This document shows positions 1 through 9,291 of a DNA stretch of 64,000 bases, piece by piece (the first letter of the stretch is position 1; each line of letters starts with the position of its first letter). Location: the NCBI RefSeq assembly GCF_002939785.1, contig NZ_MDEC01000011.1, positions 1 to 64,000 of the forward strand, written 5' to 3'. The translations under genes and the position numbers were made by a program. Under the pieces are notes generated by a model. The model was given only the letters and a program-made list of their open reading frames with translations. It had not been told where the DNA came from and did not search any database. The stretch is from Xanthomonas codiaei (lineage in GTDB: Bacteria; Pseudomonadota; Gammaproteobacteria; Xanthomonadales; Xanthomonadaceae).

Positions 1-1
1 G

Positions 2-67
2 CGCAAGCTGCTGGTCATCCTCAACGCCAAGATGCGAGATCAACTGGCGGCTGACGCCGCCGGTTGA
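2..67 (+). pseudogene. 3' end of an IS110-family-like transposase (cut by window edge)
   Basis: The first 21 codons in frame 2 read RKLLVILNAKMRDQLAADAAG and stop with TGA. A short RKLL.ILNA segment close to the C-terminus is typical of IS110/IS1111-type transposases, so this is probably the end of such an element whose body lies outside the window. Too little is present to name the element or to tell whether the copy is intact. Confidence 0.5.
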
Positions 68-402
68 TCAAGACAGTTGCTCTCCCCTCGGGGCGAGAAG
101 GCACAGCTTGCGCGCCACTGGCGCGCGTGCCTTTGAGCGCCCTCGCCGCAAGCGCGGGCCGGGGCGCGGAGCGGGGGTTGGGGTGAGGGTACGAGCAAAC
201 CGACGCAACCAACGCCTGCACAACGCAGAAAGCGTAGCGATACCGACATGGCTGCAGGACACGCCGCCAACATCCCGGTTTCCGCCTCACCGATGCAGTG
301 CATGGCAAGCACCACAGATCGCCAAGAGTGCGTGTCTCTGCCGCGCATCAGCACGCTGCGCATCACACCAACACCAACACCACCCGCATCAGCAGCATGC
401 CC
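68..402. other. Intergenic stretch without a gene
   Basis: No credible coding region is seen. From about 80 to 240 the sequence is a very GC-rich, low-complexity tract, with a run of GGGGC/GGGGTTGGGG near 155-185, of a kind often found between Xanthomonas genes. It may hold the right end of the insertion element, but no terminal inverted repeat could be confirmed because the other end is missing. Overlapping frames here have no recognisable protein signature. Confidence 0.4.
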
Positions 403-1209
403 TCACGCGTACTGCATCCTGCGCGACATGCCGCCATCGACAACGAAGTCCTGCCCGGTAACGAACCCCGACAGCTGTGGTGCCAGCAGATAGACCGCCA
501 ATTGCGCGATGTCTTCCGGGGTGCCCACCCGCCCGGCCGGATGCTGCGCATGATCGCGCCGCGAGAGTCTGGGTGCACGCCGACGTTGCGGGGCGCGCCA
601 GGCATCGGTGCTGATCCAGCCCGGACTGATGCTGTTGACGCGGATCTGCGGGCCTTCGCTCACCGCCAGCGCATGGGTGAAGGCGACCAGACCGCCCTTG
701 GCGGCCGCATAGGCTTCGCTGTGCGGCTCCGATTGCCAGGCGCGGGTGGAGGCGATGTTGATGATGGCGCCACCGCCGGGCGCCTGGGTCAGCGCAGGCA
801 AGGCGTGCTTGCTGCACAGGAAGGCGCCGTGCAGGCTGGACAGCCGGCGATTCCATGCATCCCATTCCAGCTGCGGCAGCGCGGCGATATGCGGATCGGG
901 CACGCCGGCATTGTTGACCAGGCCATCGATGCGGCCGAAGCGTTTGAGCGCGGTGGCGATCAGGCGCGCGGCGTGGGCTTCGCGCGCCGCATCGCAACGC
1001 ACGAAGGCGCTGCGACGCGGCAGCGCCCATTCCTGCAGGCAGGCCTTGCCGGCGGCCGCGTCCAGATCGCCGATCACCACGCTGCCGCCGGCCCCCAGCA
1101 CCGCCTGCGCAATGCCGCGGCCGATGCCTTGCGCGCCGCCGGTGATGATCACCACGCGGTCCTGCAGCGGTGACGGGTTCCATGCGGAAACGGCGGGAAT
1201 CAGCGGCAT
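403..1209 (-). CDS. SDR family NAD(P)-dependent oxidoreductase
   Basis: A 268-residue classical short-chain dehydrogenase/reductase. The Rossmann nucleotide-binding motif TGGAQGIGRG lies at residues 23-32, the NNAG motif follows near residue 93, and the catalytic Tyr/Lys pair is in the YAAAK segment preceded by a Ser-containing strand (NIASTRAW). The C-terminal part (FVTGQDFVVDGG) is also typical. The ATG at 1207-1209 fits the family's usual 245-270 residues; an upstream in-frame start adds 21 residues of poor composition. It is divergent from the TonB-dependent receptor. The substrate cannot be read from the sequence; sugar or polyol dehydrogenases are the commonest relatives with this motif set. 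Confidence 0.85.
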   Translation of the reverse strand: MPLIPAVSAWNPSPLQDRVVIITGGAQGIGRGIAQAVLGAGGSVVIGDLDAAAGKACLQEWALPRRSAFVRCDAAREAHAARLIATALKRFGRIDGLVNNAGVPDPHIAALPQLEWDAWNRRLSSLHGAFLCSKHALPALTQAPGGGAIINIASTRAWQSEPHSEAYAAAKGGLVAFTHALAVSEGPQIRVNSISPGWISTDAWRAPQRRRAPRLSRRDHAQHPAGRVGTPEDIAQLAVYLLAPQLSGFVTGQDFVVDGGMSRRMQYA

Positions 1210-1401
1210 CTGGGCATTACCGGCAATGAAGTCGCCAGCACTGTAGCGCGCTGTCTGTCGTTGTCGCAGCAAGGCGCGTGCGCTAGCGGCCGTTATCGCG
1301 CTGCGCGGATGTCATCAACATTTCATACGAATTTCCTTTCATGTCGCGCGCCGACACGACAGCAGCTGCGCAGTCCGGCTCCCCCACTACCCGGAAACCT
1401 C

Positions 1402-4056
1402 ATGACCTCTTTTCCCGTGCATCTTGCGCGTTGCCCTCGCCATGCCGCGCTGATGCTCGCCGTCACTGCCGCGCTCATTTCCGTCGCCGCGCAGGCACAG
1501 CAGGCACCTGCCGCCGCCACGCAACCTACCGAGTTGGACAGCGTGCAGGTGCTCGGCAGCTACGCCTCCAGCCTGGAACGCGCGCTCAACGACAAGCGCT
1601 ATGCGCCGAGCGTGATCGACTCGATCGAAGCCGAGGACATCGGCAAGCTGCCTGCGCAGAACGTGGCCGAAGCCTTGCAGCGCCTGCCGGGCGTGACAAT
1701 CGAGCGCGATCGCGGCGAAGGCGTGTATGTGCGCGTGCGCGGGCTGGGGCCGAGTTTCCAGGTCACCACGCTCAATGGCCAGACCATGGCGGTCAACGAG
1801 AACGTGCGCAATTCCGGCCAGACCGGCCGTCAGTTCCGCTTCGATACGCTGCCCGCCGAACTGGTATCCGGGCTGGAGGTGATCAAGAGCCCCACCGCTG
1901 CGCTGGATGAAGGCGCCATTGGCGGCGTGGTCAACGTCAAGACGTTTCGCCCGCTGCAGCTGGGCAATGCCGAGACGCATCTGTCGGCCGAGCTCAGCCA
2001 CCCGCAACTGGCCGATGAAAACGACCCGCGCGTTTCGGGCCTGTACAACTGGGTCAACGCCGACAAGACCCTGGGCGTGTTGTTCGCCGCCGCCTATGCC
2101 GAGCGCAGCCTGCGCCAGGACCGCGTCAACGAGACCTATTGGGAGCGCTACGCCGAGGGCATCGACAGCAACGGCGACGGCCGCGCCGACACCGGTGCGA
2201 TCTGGGCGCCTTCGGCGATCCGTCCGACACTGGAACTGGAGCATCGCAAGCGCATCGGCGTGGCCAGCTCGGTGCAGTTCACACCCAGCGACGCGCTGGA
2301 GTTCAACCTGGATCTGTTCTACGCACGCCAGCAGGTGGACTACGACGAATTGGCGATCGGCACCGGCTGGGAGCCGGGCAACATGCGCAACCTCACCATC
2401 GCAGGCGATACGCTCACCGCGTTCGACTACCGCAACGGCCAGGTGCAGCTCTCGCGCGAAACCTCGGGCATGACCGACGAAAACCGCAGCCTGCGGCTCA
2501 GCGGCGCCTGGCAGGGCGATGCATGGAAGGTGCAGGGCACCGGCTTTCTGTCGCGTGCGCATAGCTGGAACGACGACCCGATTCGCCGCACCCGCCTGCG
2601 CACCGGCGCCACGGTCGATCAGCGTGTCTCGTTTCCGCGCGCCTCTGGCGACAACGTGCCGAACTGGGCCTTCACCGACGGCTACGACCCCACCGATCCG
2701 GCGCAGACGCCCGGCCGCCGCCTGGAGTGGCGCATCATCGATGCGGTGGACCGCGAACGTGCCCTGCAGTTCGACGCAGACCGCATGCTGGACAGCGGCT
2801 TCTTCAGTGCGCTCAAGCTTGGCGCCAAGTACCGCAGCCGCGAACGCCGCTACGAGCGTACCGACCTGATCAACAACAGCATCGCCGGCAGGCGCTTCGA
2901 TGCCAGCTATTTTTCTCCCTCGCTGCCGGTGAGCGACATGCTGGCAGGCGGCAATGGCCAGCTGCCGCGGCAATGGCTGGCACCACGCGAAGCGCCGTTC
3001 TGGGGCGACTGGCCCACCAGCGCGGATCTGGCCAACAGCCCCAGCAGCGATGACCTGCAAAATTCCTACCGCGTGCTCGAGGACATCAGCTCGGCGTACG
3101 TGATGGGCGAATTCGCCACGCCGCTGGCCGGCCACGAGCTGCGCGGCAATCTCGGCGTGCGCGGCGTGCACACCCAGCAGCGCACCGAAGGCCACGCCAA
3201 CCTGGATGGCAGCGCGCAGCCGGTGGTGTTCGAACGCAGCTACAACGACGTGCTGCCGTCGTTGAACGTGGCGCTGGACCTGAGCCAGAGCGTGGTGCTG
3301 CGTGGTGCGGCCGCCAAGGTGATCACGCGCCCGGACCTCACCGATCTGTCGTCCAAGCTCACCTTCAATTCCAGCGGCGAAACGCTTACCGCCAGCGGCG
3401 GCAATCCGAATCTGGAGCCATTCGAAGCGCTGCAGTACGACCTCACCTTCGAGTGGTATACCTCGCCCTCCTCGGCTCTGGTGGCCGGGGTGTTCTACAA
3501 GGACATCAGCCGGTTCGTGCAGACCCAATTCTCCAACCTGGACTACCAGGGGCGCAGCTATCTGCTCTCGTCCAAGGTCAATGGCGGCAAGGCCAGGGTG
3601 CAGGGCGTGGAGCTGGCCTGGCAGCAGGTGTTCAGCGGCCTGCCGGCGCCGTTCGACGGGCTGGGCATGCAGGCCAACTACACCTGGACCGATAGCCAGG
3701 CCAACTATGTCGATGGCACGCAGCACTTCCAGGATGCGCTGGAAGGTGTGGCCAAGAACAGCTACAACCTGGTCGGCTTCTACGAGAAGGGGCCGTTGTC
3801 GATGCGGTTGAGCTACAGCTGGCGCGACGACATCGTCAACTCGGTGGGCACCGCCGACGTGGCGACCAACAACACGCGCGCCTTCGGCACCCTGGATGGC
3901 AACCTCTCCTGGCAGATCAATCCCACCGTGGCGGTGTTCGTCAACGCCATCAACCTCACCGGGCAGGTCCAGCACATGTATGTGGGCGAGCATCTGTTTT
4001 CCGGCTACACCGACTACGGGCGCACCTATTCGCTGGGCCTGCAGGCGAGCTTCTGA
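1402..4056 (+). CDS. TonB-dependent receptor, Xanthomonas/Caulobacter type
   Basis: An 884-residue outer-membrane active transporter. The ATG at 1402 gives a clean signal peptide ending AAQAQ near residue 33; a longer frame from 1261 adds no signal. The plug domain carries SIEAEDIGKLPAQNVAEALQ and RVRGLGPSFQVTTLNG, and then SPTAALDEGAIGG, all hallmarks of the TonB-Xanth-Caul subfamily, whose characterised members mostly take up plant-derived carbohydrates. The barrel ends in Phe (GLQASF) as expected for BAM insertion. The stop overlaps the next gene by one base (TGATG), so the receptor and the secreted PHP metallohydrolase are probably made together and may serve one substrate. No TonB box or anti-sigma interaction domain was assigned. 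Confidence 0.93.
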   Translation: MTSFPVHLARCPRHAALMLAVTAALISVAAQAQQAPAAATQPTELDSVQVLGSYASSLERALNDKRYAPSVIDSIEAEDIGKLPAQNVAEALQRLPGVTIERDRGEGVYVRVRGLGPSFQVTTLNGQTMAVNENVRNSGQTGRQFRFDTLPAELVSGLEVIKSPTAALDEGAIGGVVNVKTFRPLQLGNAETHLSAELSHPQLADENDPRVSGLYNWVNADKTLGVLFAAAYAERSLRQDRVNETYWERYAEGIDSNGDGRADTGAIWAPSAIRPTLELEHRKRIGVASSVQFTPSDALEFNLDLFYARQQVDYDELAIGTGWEPGNMRNLTIAGDTLTAFDYRNGQVQLSRETSGMTDENRSLRLSGAWQGDAWKVQGTGFLSRAHSWNDDPIRRTRLRTGATVDQRVSFPRASGDNVPNWAFTDGYDPTDPAQTPGRRLEWRIIDAVDRERALQFDADRMLDSGFFSALKLGAKYRSRERRYERTDLINNSIAGRRFDASYFSPSLPVSDMLAGGNGQLPRQWLAPREAPFWGDWPTSADLANSPSSDDLQNSYRVLEDISSAYVMGEFATPLAGHELRGNLGVRGVHTQQRTEGHANLDGSAQPVVFERSYNDVLPSLNVALDLSQSVVLRGAAAKVITRPDLTDLSSKLTFNSSGETLTASGGNPNLEPFEALQYDLTFEWYTSPSSALVAGVFYKDISRFVQTQFSNLDYQGRSYLLSSKVNGGKARVQGVELAWQQVFSGLPAPFDGLGMQANYTWTDSQANYVDGTQHFQDALEGVAKNSYNLVGFYEKGPLSMRLSYSWRDDIVNSVGTADVATNNTRAFGTLDGNLSWQINPTVAVFVNAINLTGQVQHMYVGEHLFSGYTDYGRTYSLGLQASF

Positions 4057-5465
4057 TGCGCGCACTTGGCACACCGATGGCGGCGCTCGCGATTGCGTTC
4101 GCCTGTGCCGGCGGCGCACATGCAGCGCAATCGGCCGGCAGCGACGATCAACCGCACTGGCTGGCAGGCGATCACCACGTGCACAGCGAATGGAGCGTGA
4201 CCTGGGACCGCTCCACCACGCCGCCCACGCCGATCCGTGGCGGCGATTCGCCGTATACGCGTGAGCGCAATGCGCAGCAGGCGCTGGCCAATGGCCTGAG
4301 CTGGATCGTGCACACCGATCACGGCGGGCCGGGCCATTCGGTGGTGACGCGCGAGCAGGCCTGGCCGGCATTGCAGCGTGCCCGGCGTGCGGTGCCGCAG
4401 TTGATCCAGTTCCACGGCATGGAATTCGATGTGCCGGCGGCCGAACACGCCTCGTTGATCATCGCGCCCGGGCCGCACGAACAGGCGCAACTGCAAGGGC
4501 TGGAACGCGACTACAACCGTGCCGAACTGCTCGATGGCAGCACGCGCGATACCGAGCAGGCGATGCTGGACGCAGTGCGTGCGATGCAGGCGCTGCGCCC
4601 GCAGCCGGTGCTGATCGTCAACCACCCCTCGCGCACCGCCGCCGCGCTGGGGAGCTGGGGCAAGGTGAGTCCCGTCGAACTGCGTGCCTGGCAGGATGCC
4701 GCGCCGCAGGTGGTGATCGGCATGGAAGGCGCACCCGGCCACCAGGCCGACACCCGGCACCGCGGCCTGTATCGCAACGCGGCCGCGCCGACGCTGGGCG
4801 GCTTCGACCAGATGACCGCGCAGGTGGGTGGCGTGTGGGACGGCATGCTGGCCGAGGGCCGGCATTTCTGGATCACCGCCACCTCCGATTCGCACCGCAA
4901 CTGGCGCGATGGCGGTGCCGAGTTCGATCCGGGCGAATACAGCAAGACCTATGTCCTGGCCCGGCGCGATCCGGCCGATATCCTGCGTGCGCTGCGTGCC
5001 GGCAAGAGCTTTGCGGTGACCGGCGATCTGATCGATGCGATGGACCTGCAACTGCAGTCCACCACCGCCGATGGCCGCATTGTCGGCACCGCCAGCCTGG
5101 GCGAGACCTTGCGCATGGCAACCGCTGCATCGGCGCAGATTGTCTTGCGTCTGCACGAGCCGCCGCAGGTCAACCGCCACGGGCAACGCCCGCAGCTGCA
5201 GCATGTCGATGTCATCGTCGGCACCACCGCTCATGACGGCGCGCTGCAGATGCAGGTGCAACGCATCGAGCGCAACGCGTTGCAGCGACGCGATGGCTGG
5301 CTGGTCGCATCGCTGCTCTTGCCGGATCTGTCGCGCGGCGGCTTCGTGCGCGTGCGCGGCAGCAACACCGATCAGCAGGCGCCATTAGCGGATACCGCCG
5401 GCGAGGATCCGTGGCAGGACCTGTGGTTTTATTCCAACCCGGTGTTCGTGGCGCCGGCGCGTTGA
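4056..5465 (+). CDS. Secreted PHP-domain metallohydrolase (CehA/McbA-like)
   Basis: A 469-residue protein with an N-terminal signal peptide ending GGAHA-AQ. PHP-type metal-binding motifs are visible: GDHHVHSEW at residues 38-46, HTDHGG near 88, an NHPSRT segment in the middle, and TSDSHRNW around 280. These ligands are characteristic of PHP phosphoesterases and CehA/McbA-family hydrolases, which cleave phosphate or carbamate esters with two or three metal ions. Export to the periplasm and a one-base overlap with the upstream TonB-dependent receptor suggest it acts on the substrate imported by that receptor. The substrate is unknown. About 180 residues after the last metal motif form a domain I cannot name. 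Confidence 0.75.
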   Translation: MRALGTPMAALAIAFACAGGAHAAQSAGSDDQPHWLAGDHHVHSEWSVTWDRSTTPPTPIRGGDSPYTRERNAQQALANGLSWIVHTDHGGPGHSVVTREQAWPALQRARRAVPQLIQFHGMEFDVPAAEHASLIIAPGPHEQAQLQGLERDYNRAELLDGSTRDTEQAMLDAVRAMQALRPQPVLIVNHPSRTAAALGSWGKVSPVELRAWQDAAPQVVIGMEGAPGHQADTRHRGLYRNAAAPTLGGFDQMTAQVGGVWDGMLAEGRHFWITATSDSHRNWRDGGAEFDPGEYSKTYVLARRDPADILRALRAGKSFAVTGDLIDAMDLQLQSTTADGRIVGTASLGETLRMATAASAQIVLRLHEPPQVNRHGQRPQLQHVDVIVGTTAHDGALQMQVQRIERNALQRRDGWLVASLLLPDLSRGGFVRVRGSNTDQQAPLADTAGEDPWQDLWFYSNPVFVAPAR

Positions 5466-5579
5466 CAGGCGGCTGGCTCACAACGCGCAGCGCGTGGTGG
5501 TACGTGCTGCCGGTGTGCCGGTTCTGGCGTGGAGCAGGCGGCTAGGGCTGCGGCAGGTGCTGCGCTGCGTGCGCCGCCC

Positions 5580-6140
5580 TCAGTGCTCGGCCCCGTTCAA
5601 CACCCGCTCCCAGCCGGCCTGGCCCAGCCGTTGCAGCGTGGCGATATTGCGTTCGACGATCACATCCGGATCCGGGAACGCGGCCACCGCACGCTCCACG
5701 CTGTCTTCGCGCAGCAGGTGCAGGGTGGGGAAGGGCGAGCGGTTGGTGAAGTTGGCCACATCCTCCGGCGCGGCGCCGGCGAACTGGTAATCGGGATGGA
5801 AGCTGGCCACCTGCAGCACGCCCTGCAGATCCAGCGCTTCCACCGCGGCATCGGCGTTGTCGAGAAAGTCGTTGTAGTCCAGGAAATCGGTCAGCACGTC
5901 CGGGTGCACGATCAGCGTGGTATCGATCTGCTCGGCCGGGGTGTCGCGCAACAGGACGAGTTCTTCGGCCAGTTGCTCCAGCAGCGCCTCCGGCGTGCTG
6001 GCATCGCTGAGCACCAGGCGCACCTGGTCCTTGACGTACACCGCCTTGGCGAACGGGCACAGGTTCAGCCCGATCACCGCGCGCTCGATCCAGGTGCGGG
6101 TGGCGGCCAGGGGAGCGGGCAGGGTGGGCGTGGTGGTCAT
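5580..6140 (-). CDS. DUF1415 family protein
   Basis: A 186-residue cytosolic protein. The opening WIERAVIGLNLCPFAK segment (residues 17-32) with its conserved Cys-Pro-Phe-Ala, and the later SFHPDYQFAG and FPTLHLLRE segments, match the conserved DUF1415 family found across gamma- and betaproteobacteria. The function of the family is not known; the conserved cysteine and histidines are compatible with metal binding but this is inference. It is convergent with the PHP hydrolase gene, separated by 114 bases, and lies 122 bases downstream of the alpha/beta hydrolase gene on the same strand. Confidence 0.8.
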   Translation of the reverse strand: MTTTPTLPAPLAATRTWIERAVIGLNLCPFAKAVYVKDQVRLVLSDASTPEALLEQLAEELVLLRDTPAEQIDTTLIVHPDVLTDFLDYNDFLDNADAAVEALDLQGVLQVASFHPDYQFAGAAPEDVANFTNRSPFPTLHLLREDSVERAVAAFPDPDVIVERNIATLQRLGQAGWERVLNGAEH

Positions 6141-6262
6141 CGTGGCGGCGGCGTGATGGCGCGCCAGTGTATGCGATCGCTGTCGGCAGGGTGGCCGATG
6201 CCACTGGCAACGCGCATCGCCGCAACTACGCCTGCGCGGTGGCGCAGGCGCAGGGTGTCAGA

Positions 6263-7120
6263 TCAGTCGCGGCTATCGGCACTGCCAGCCTGGTCGGCGT
6301 AGCCGTCACTGCCAAGCTGTTGACGCAGGAACTGCACCGACGTTTGCGCCACCTGCTCGGCGATCGGGGACTTGTGCGGCGAGCCGATGGCATGCGCGCC
6401 GCTGGCAAAGGCGATCGCCTGCCTGCGCGCTGGCGCTGTGCCCAGCGCCTGGAACATGGCCAGCATCGCCGGCACCGAGGAGATCGGGTCCTGCTCGCCA
6501 TTGGGCGCGCGGTAGTAGCCCAACATGACCGGGCAGCGCACCTGCGGCCACGGCGGGGAGGCCGCAAACAGCTTGAACAGGCCACGCAGGGTGCGAAAGC
6601 CATCGGGATGGATGGTGTCCGACCAGCAGGCCCGGACTGCCTCGGTGCGCGGGTATGGGTCGGTGACCGGCAGCTGCGGCTGGCAGAGCCGATCAAGCAG
6701 ACCGGCGTTGACGGGCCGGATGCCGGGCGACCACGCCACCACCGCGGCGACCTGCTCGGGGCGCTGTGCGGCCAGCCATAGCGCCAAGGTGCCGCCCAGC
6801 GAGGAACCGACAATGGCCACGCGCTCGCCCATGCGCTGCGCCTGGTCCAGCGCCTGAAGTGCCGAGGCCTGCATCGCGGCCGGGGTGAGCCCGGCCATGG
6901 CATCGGCTGCGCGCTGCCCATGGCCCGGCCATCGGTGTACGTAGCCATTGGCGTCCAGCGCATCGGCCATCTGTTCGGGCAGCGCGCCGGCCTCGCCCGG
7001 GCTTGCGGAGAACCCATGCAGGTACAGCAACGCCAGCTCGCGGCGTGCCGGCGTTGCGGTACGCCAGTGCCAGCGCGCCGCGTTGCCCGGTTTCAGGTCG
7101 GGGCTATCGCTGTGCGGCAT
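6263..7120 (-). CDS. Alpha/beta hydrolase
   Basis: A 285-residue single-domain serine hydrolase. LLYLHGFSASPGE near residues 31-43 gives the oxyanion-hole HG motif and VGSSLGG (104-110) is the nucleophile elbow, with Ser107 as the predicted nucleophile. A catalytic Asp and the final His (GAHAIGSP) can be placed near the C-terminus. The ATG at 7118-7120 was chosen because it overlaps the 3' end of the hybrid kinase gene by 17 bases, which implies translational coupling in an Hpt-kinase-hydrolase operon. The substrate is unknown; the overlap raises the possibility that it makes or breaks the ligand sensed by the kinase, which is speculation. Confidence 0.8.
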   Translation of the reverse strand: MPHSDSPDLKPGNAARWHWRTATPARRELALLYLHGFSASPGEAGALPEQMADALDANGYVHRWPGHGQRAADAMAGLTPAAMQASALQALDQAQRMGERVAIVGSSLGGTLALWLAAQRPEQVAAVVAWSPGIRPVNAGLLDRLCQPQLPVTDPYPRTEAVRACWSDTIHPDGFRTLRGLFKLFAASPPWPQVRCPVMLGYYRAPNGEQDPISSVPAMLAMFQALGTAPARRQAIAFASGAHAIGSPHKSPIAEQVAQTSVQFLRQQLGSDGYADQAGSADSRD

Positions 7121-8834
7121 GCTGGGCAAGCAGCGCAAGCAGTTCGTGCGCGTTGATCGGCTTGGACAGATAGCCGGCCACGCCGGCAGCGGCGGCCTCG
7201 CGCATCGAATCGGTGCGCGTGTCGGCGGTCAGCACGATGATCGGCGGCAACCGGTCGATCGCATCGCGCGCCTGTCCCAGCGCGTCCCAGCCGGAGGTGC
7301 CGGGCATGTGCAGATCGAGAAAGACGATGTCCGGGCCGGCCTGGGCGATGCGCTGCACCGCGTCGGTGCCGTCGGCATGGAAGCTCACCCGGTGCCCGGC
7401 ACGGGTCAGCAGGTTGCCGATCACCAGGCGATTGGTATCCATGTCCTCGAACACCAGGCAGTGCAGTGGCGGCACCGTCCGTGCGTGCTCGGCCAGCGCA
7501 TCGCGCACATCGCCCGTGCGGCTGCTGTTGGCGGCGGCCGGCAACTCGAAGATCCAGCGGAAGATGCTGCCGCCGGCAGGGTTGTCGCTCACCGTCAGGC
7601 TGCCGCCCATCGCATCGGAGACCGACAAGGCGATGTACAGGCCCAGGCCGACACCGCCTTCGGCACGGCCGAAACCGGTGCTGAGCTGGGTGAAGGGGGT
7701 GAAGATGTAGGCCTTGCTGTCGTCGGGCACGCCGATGCCGGTATCGGTGACGGTCGCCTCCAGCGTCCATCGCCCATCGGCCTGGGTGGCCTCGATCAAC
7801 AACTCCACTGCGCCGCCGGCCGGGGTGAACTTGATCGCATTGATGACCAGGTTGGTGATCACCTGCTCGATGCGGCCTTCGTCGCCAAGCAGGTAGGGCG
7901 TCTGTGCCGCTTCCATGCGCACGCCCAGCGACACGCCCTTGGTGGATGCGGCGGTCGCGCAGACTGCTTTGACGGTGGTTAGCACGTCCAGCATGCTCAA
8001 GGGCTTGCTGTGCAATTGCAGGCGCCCGCCGTCGATGCTGGCCACGTCCAGCACCTCGTTGACGCGGTGGCGCAGGGCGGTGGCGTTGACCGTCACCGCC
8101 TGGATCAGGTCGCGCTGTTGCGTCGGCATGGCGTCGGTATCGATCAGCTGCGCGCAGTTGATGACGGCATTCAACGGTGTGCGCAATTCGTGGTTCATGG
8201 TGCTGATGAAGCGGCTTTGCGCATCGCGCGAGGCAAGCGCCTGCAGCGCCACTTCCTGCATCGCGATCACGATGCGCGACACCAGCAGCGGCAATACCAC
8301 GCTCAACGCCACCGCGTAGACGAAATACGCCGGCCGCGACAGCCAGTAGCCGGCCGGTGCGGTCACCAGCATCAGCACGAAGGTGCTCAACAGCACCGGC
8401 ACGGTGGCGCGTTGCCCATAGCGCGCCACCGCGGCGATGGTGATGAACGGCAGGAACGCGTTCAACGACATCAGCAGGATGAAGGCCAGGGAGGTCTGGA
8501 TACCGATGAACAGCAGACTCATCGCAAAGCCCACCGCATCCAGCCATTCCCTCTGCGCGATGGTCTTGCGCCGCACCAGCACCATCCAGACCACCGAGAC
8601 GACCCACAAGGTCACCGCAGTCGGAAACACCGCATGCGCATCCTTGACCAGCACCGGTTGCGGCCCGTACAGCCAGCCAAGGCACCACAGCATCACGATG
8701 GTCTGCACCACCACGCGGCCGACGCAAGCGCGGTATTCCAGAAACGACTCGAGCAGCCGCACCAGTCTGTCGTTGCGCAACTGCCTGGCCGCCGGAATCA
8801 GGCCGGGCGTTGCGCGTTGGGAAGGGCTAGGCAT
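7104..8834 (-). CDS. Membrane hybrid sensor histidine kinase / response regulator (RpfC-like layout)
   Basis: A 576-residue inner-membrane kinase. Residues about 40-190 contain five or six hydrophobic segments without a large periplasmic domain. The dimerisation box FISTMNHELRTP places the phosphorylated histidine at His215; the ATPase domain has an N box (NLVINAIKF), DTGIGVP and a GVGLGL box. A C-terminal receiver domain (about 455-576) has Asp507 in VFLDLHMPG as phospho-acceptor and the conserved Lys in YLSKP. The order TM-kinase-receiver resembles RpfC, but the Hpt domain that RpfC carries at its C-terminus is here encoded by the preceding gene. No output-type response regulator is next to it. 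Confidence 0.9.
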   Translation of the reverse strand: MPSPSQRATPGLIPAARQLRNDRLVRLLESFLEYRACVGRVVVQTIVMLWCLGWLYGPQPVLVKDAHAVFPTAVTLWVVSVVWMVLVRRKTIAQREWLDAVGFAMSLLFIGIQTSLAFILLMSLNAFLPFITIAAVARYGQRATVPVLLSTFVLMLVTAPAGYWLSRPAYFVYAVALSVVLPLLVSRIVIAMQEVALQALASRDAQSRFISTMNHELRTPLNAVINCAQLIDTDAMPTQQRDLIQAVTVNATALRHRVNEVLDVASIDGGRLQLHSKPLSMLDVLTTVKAVCATAASTKGVSLGVRMEAAQTPYLLGDEGRIEQVITNLVINAIKFTPAGGAVELLIEATQADGRWTLEATVTDTGIGVPDDSKAYIFTPFTQLSTGFGRAEGGVGLGLYIALSVSDAMGGSLTVSDNPAGGSIFRWIFELPAAANSSRTGDVRDALAEHARTVPPLHCLVFEDMDTNRLVIGNLLTRAGHRVSFHADGTDAVQRIAQAGPDIVFLDLHMPGTSGWDALGQARDAIDRLPPIIVLTADTRTDSMREAAAAGVAGYLSKPINAHELLALLAQHAAQR

Positions 8835-9291
8835 GAGGCTCTGCGTTGTCCTGATGAAGGGTGCGCCGGTACTGCCTGACCAGTAGACCAGCGGCGGTGG
8901 CTACTGCGGTGAAGCGGTGCGCAAGCGTGTCGCTGACGGCGTTGCGCTCCACCTCGCTGCGCAGCTGGTCGCAGGCCCTGAGCAACTCCTGCGATCCGGT
9001 CAGCGAGACGGTGTTCTTCAGCGAATGGATCTGTTCCAGCGCCTGCGCCTGGCTGCTGTCAGCACCGCCCAGCGTGCATTGCGCAATGGCGCGGTCGATT
9101 TCCGCGGCAAAGGCATCGGCGAAGGCGGCCGCCTCGATCGGGTCCAGGCACGCCATGGTGTGCAGCGTCGATCCGGCTTCGATCCGCGGCTGTGCATACG
9201 CCCGCGCGGCAGGCATGGCGCCCGCAGCACGCGTGCCTGCCCGCCGGAACGCATGCAGGCGATGCAACAGGCTGGCGAACAGCGCACGCAT
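8827..9291 (-). CDS. Stand-alone Hpt phosphotransfer protein
   Basis: A 154-residue protein with an alpha-helical histidine phosphotransfer domain in its C-terminal two thirds. The conserved box QIHSLKNTVSLTG places the phosphorylated residue at His89, with the Lys and Gly positions of Hpt domains also present. The first 45 residues are basic and Ala-rich and look unstructured. Its stop codon overlaps the start of the hybrid kinase gene by 8 bases, so the two are coupled. The likely route is kinase His to receiver Asp507 to this His89 and then to an unlinked response regulator. Confidence 0.82.
   Translation of the reverse strand: MRALFASLLHRLHAFRRAGTRAAGAMPAARAYAQPRIEAGSTLHTMACLDPIEAAAFADAFAAEIDRAIAQCTLGGADSSQAQALEQIHSLKNTVSLTGSQELLRACDQLRSEVERNAVSDTLAHRFTAVATAAGLLVRQYRRTLHQDNAEPHA

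Noticed and set aside
1387-4371. 994-residue minus-strand reading frame across the TonB-dependent receptor
   Set aside because: It mirrors the receptor codons, is rich in Arg/Ala/His without a domain, and the plus-strand gene has full family motifs.
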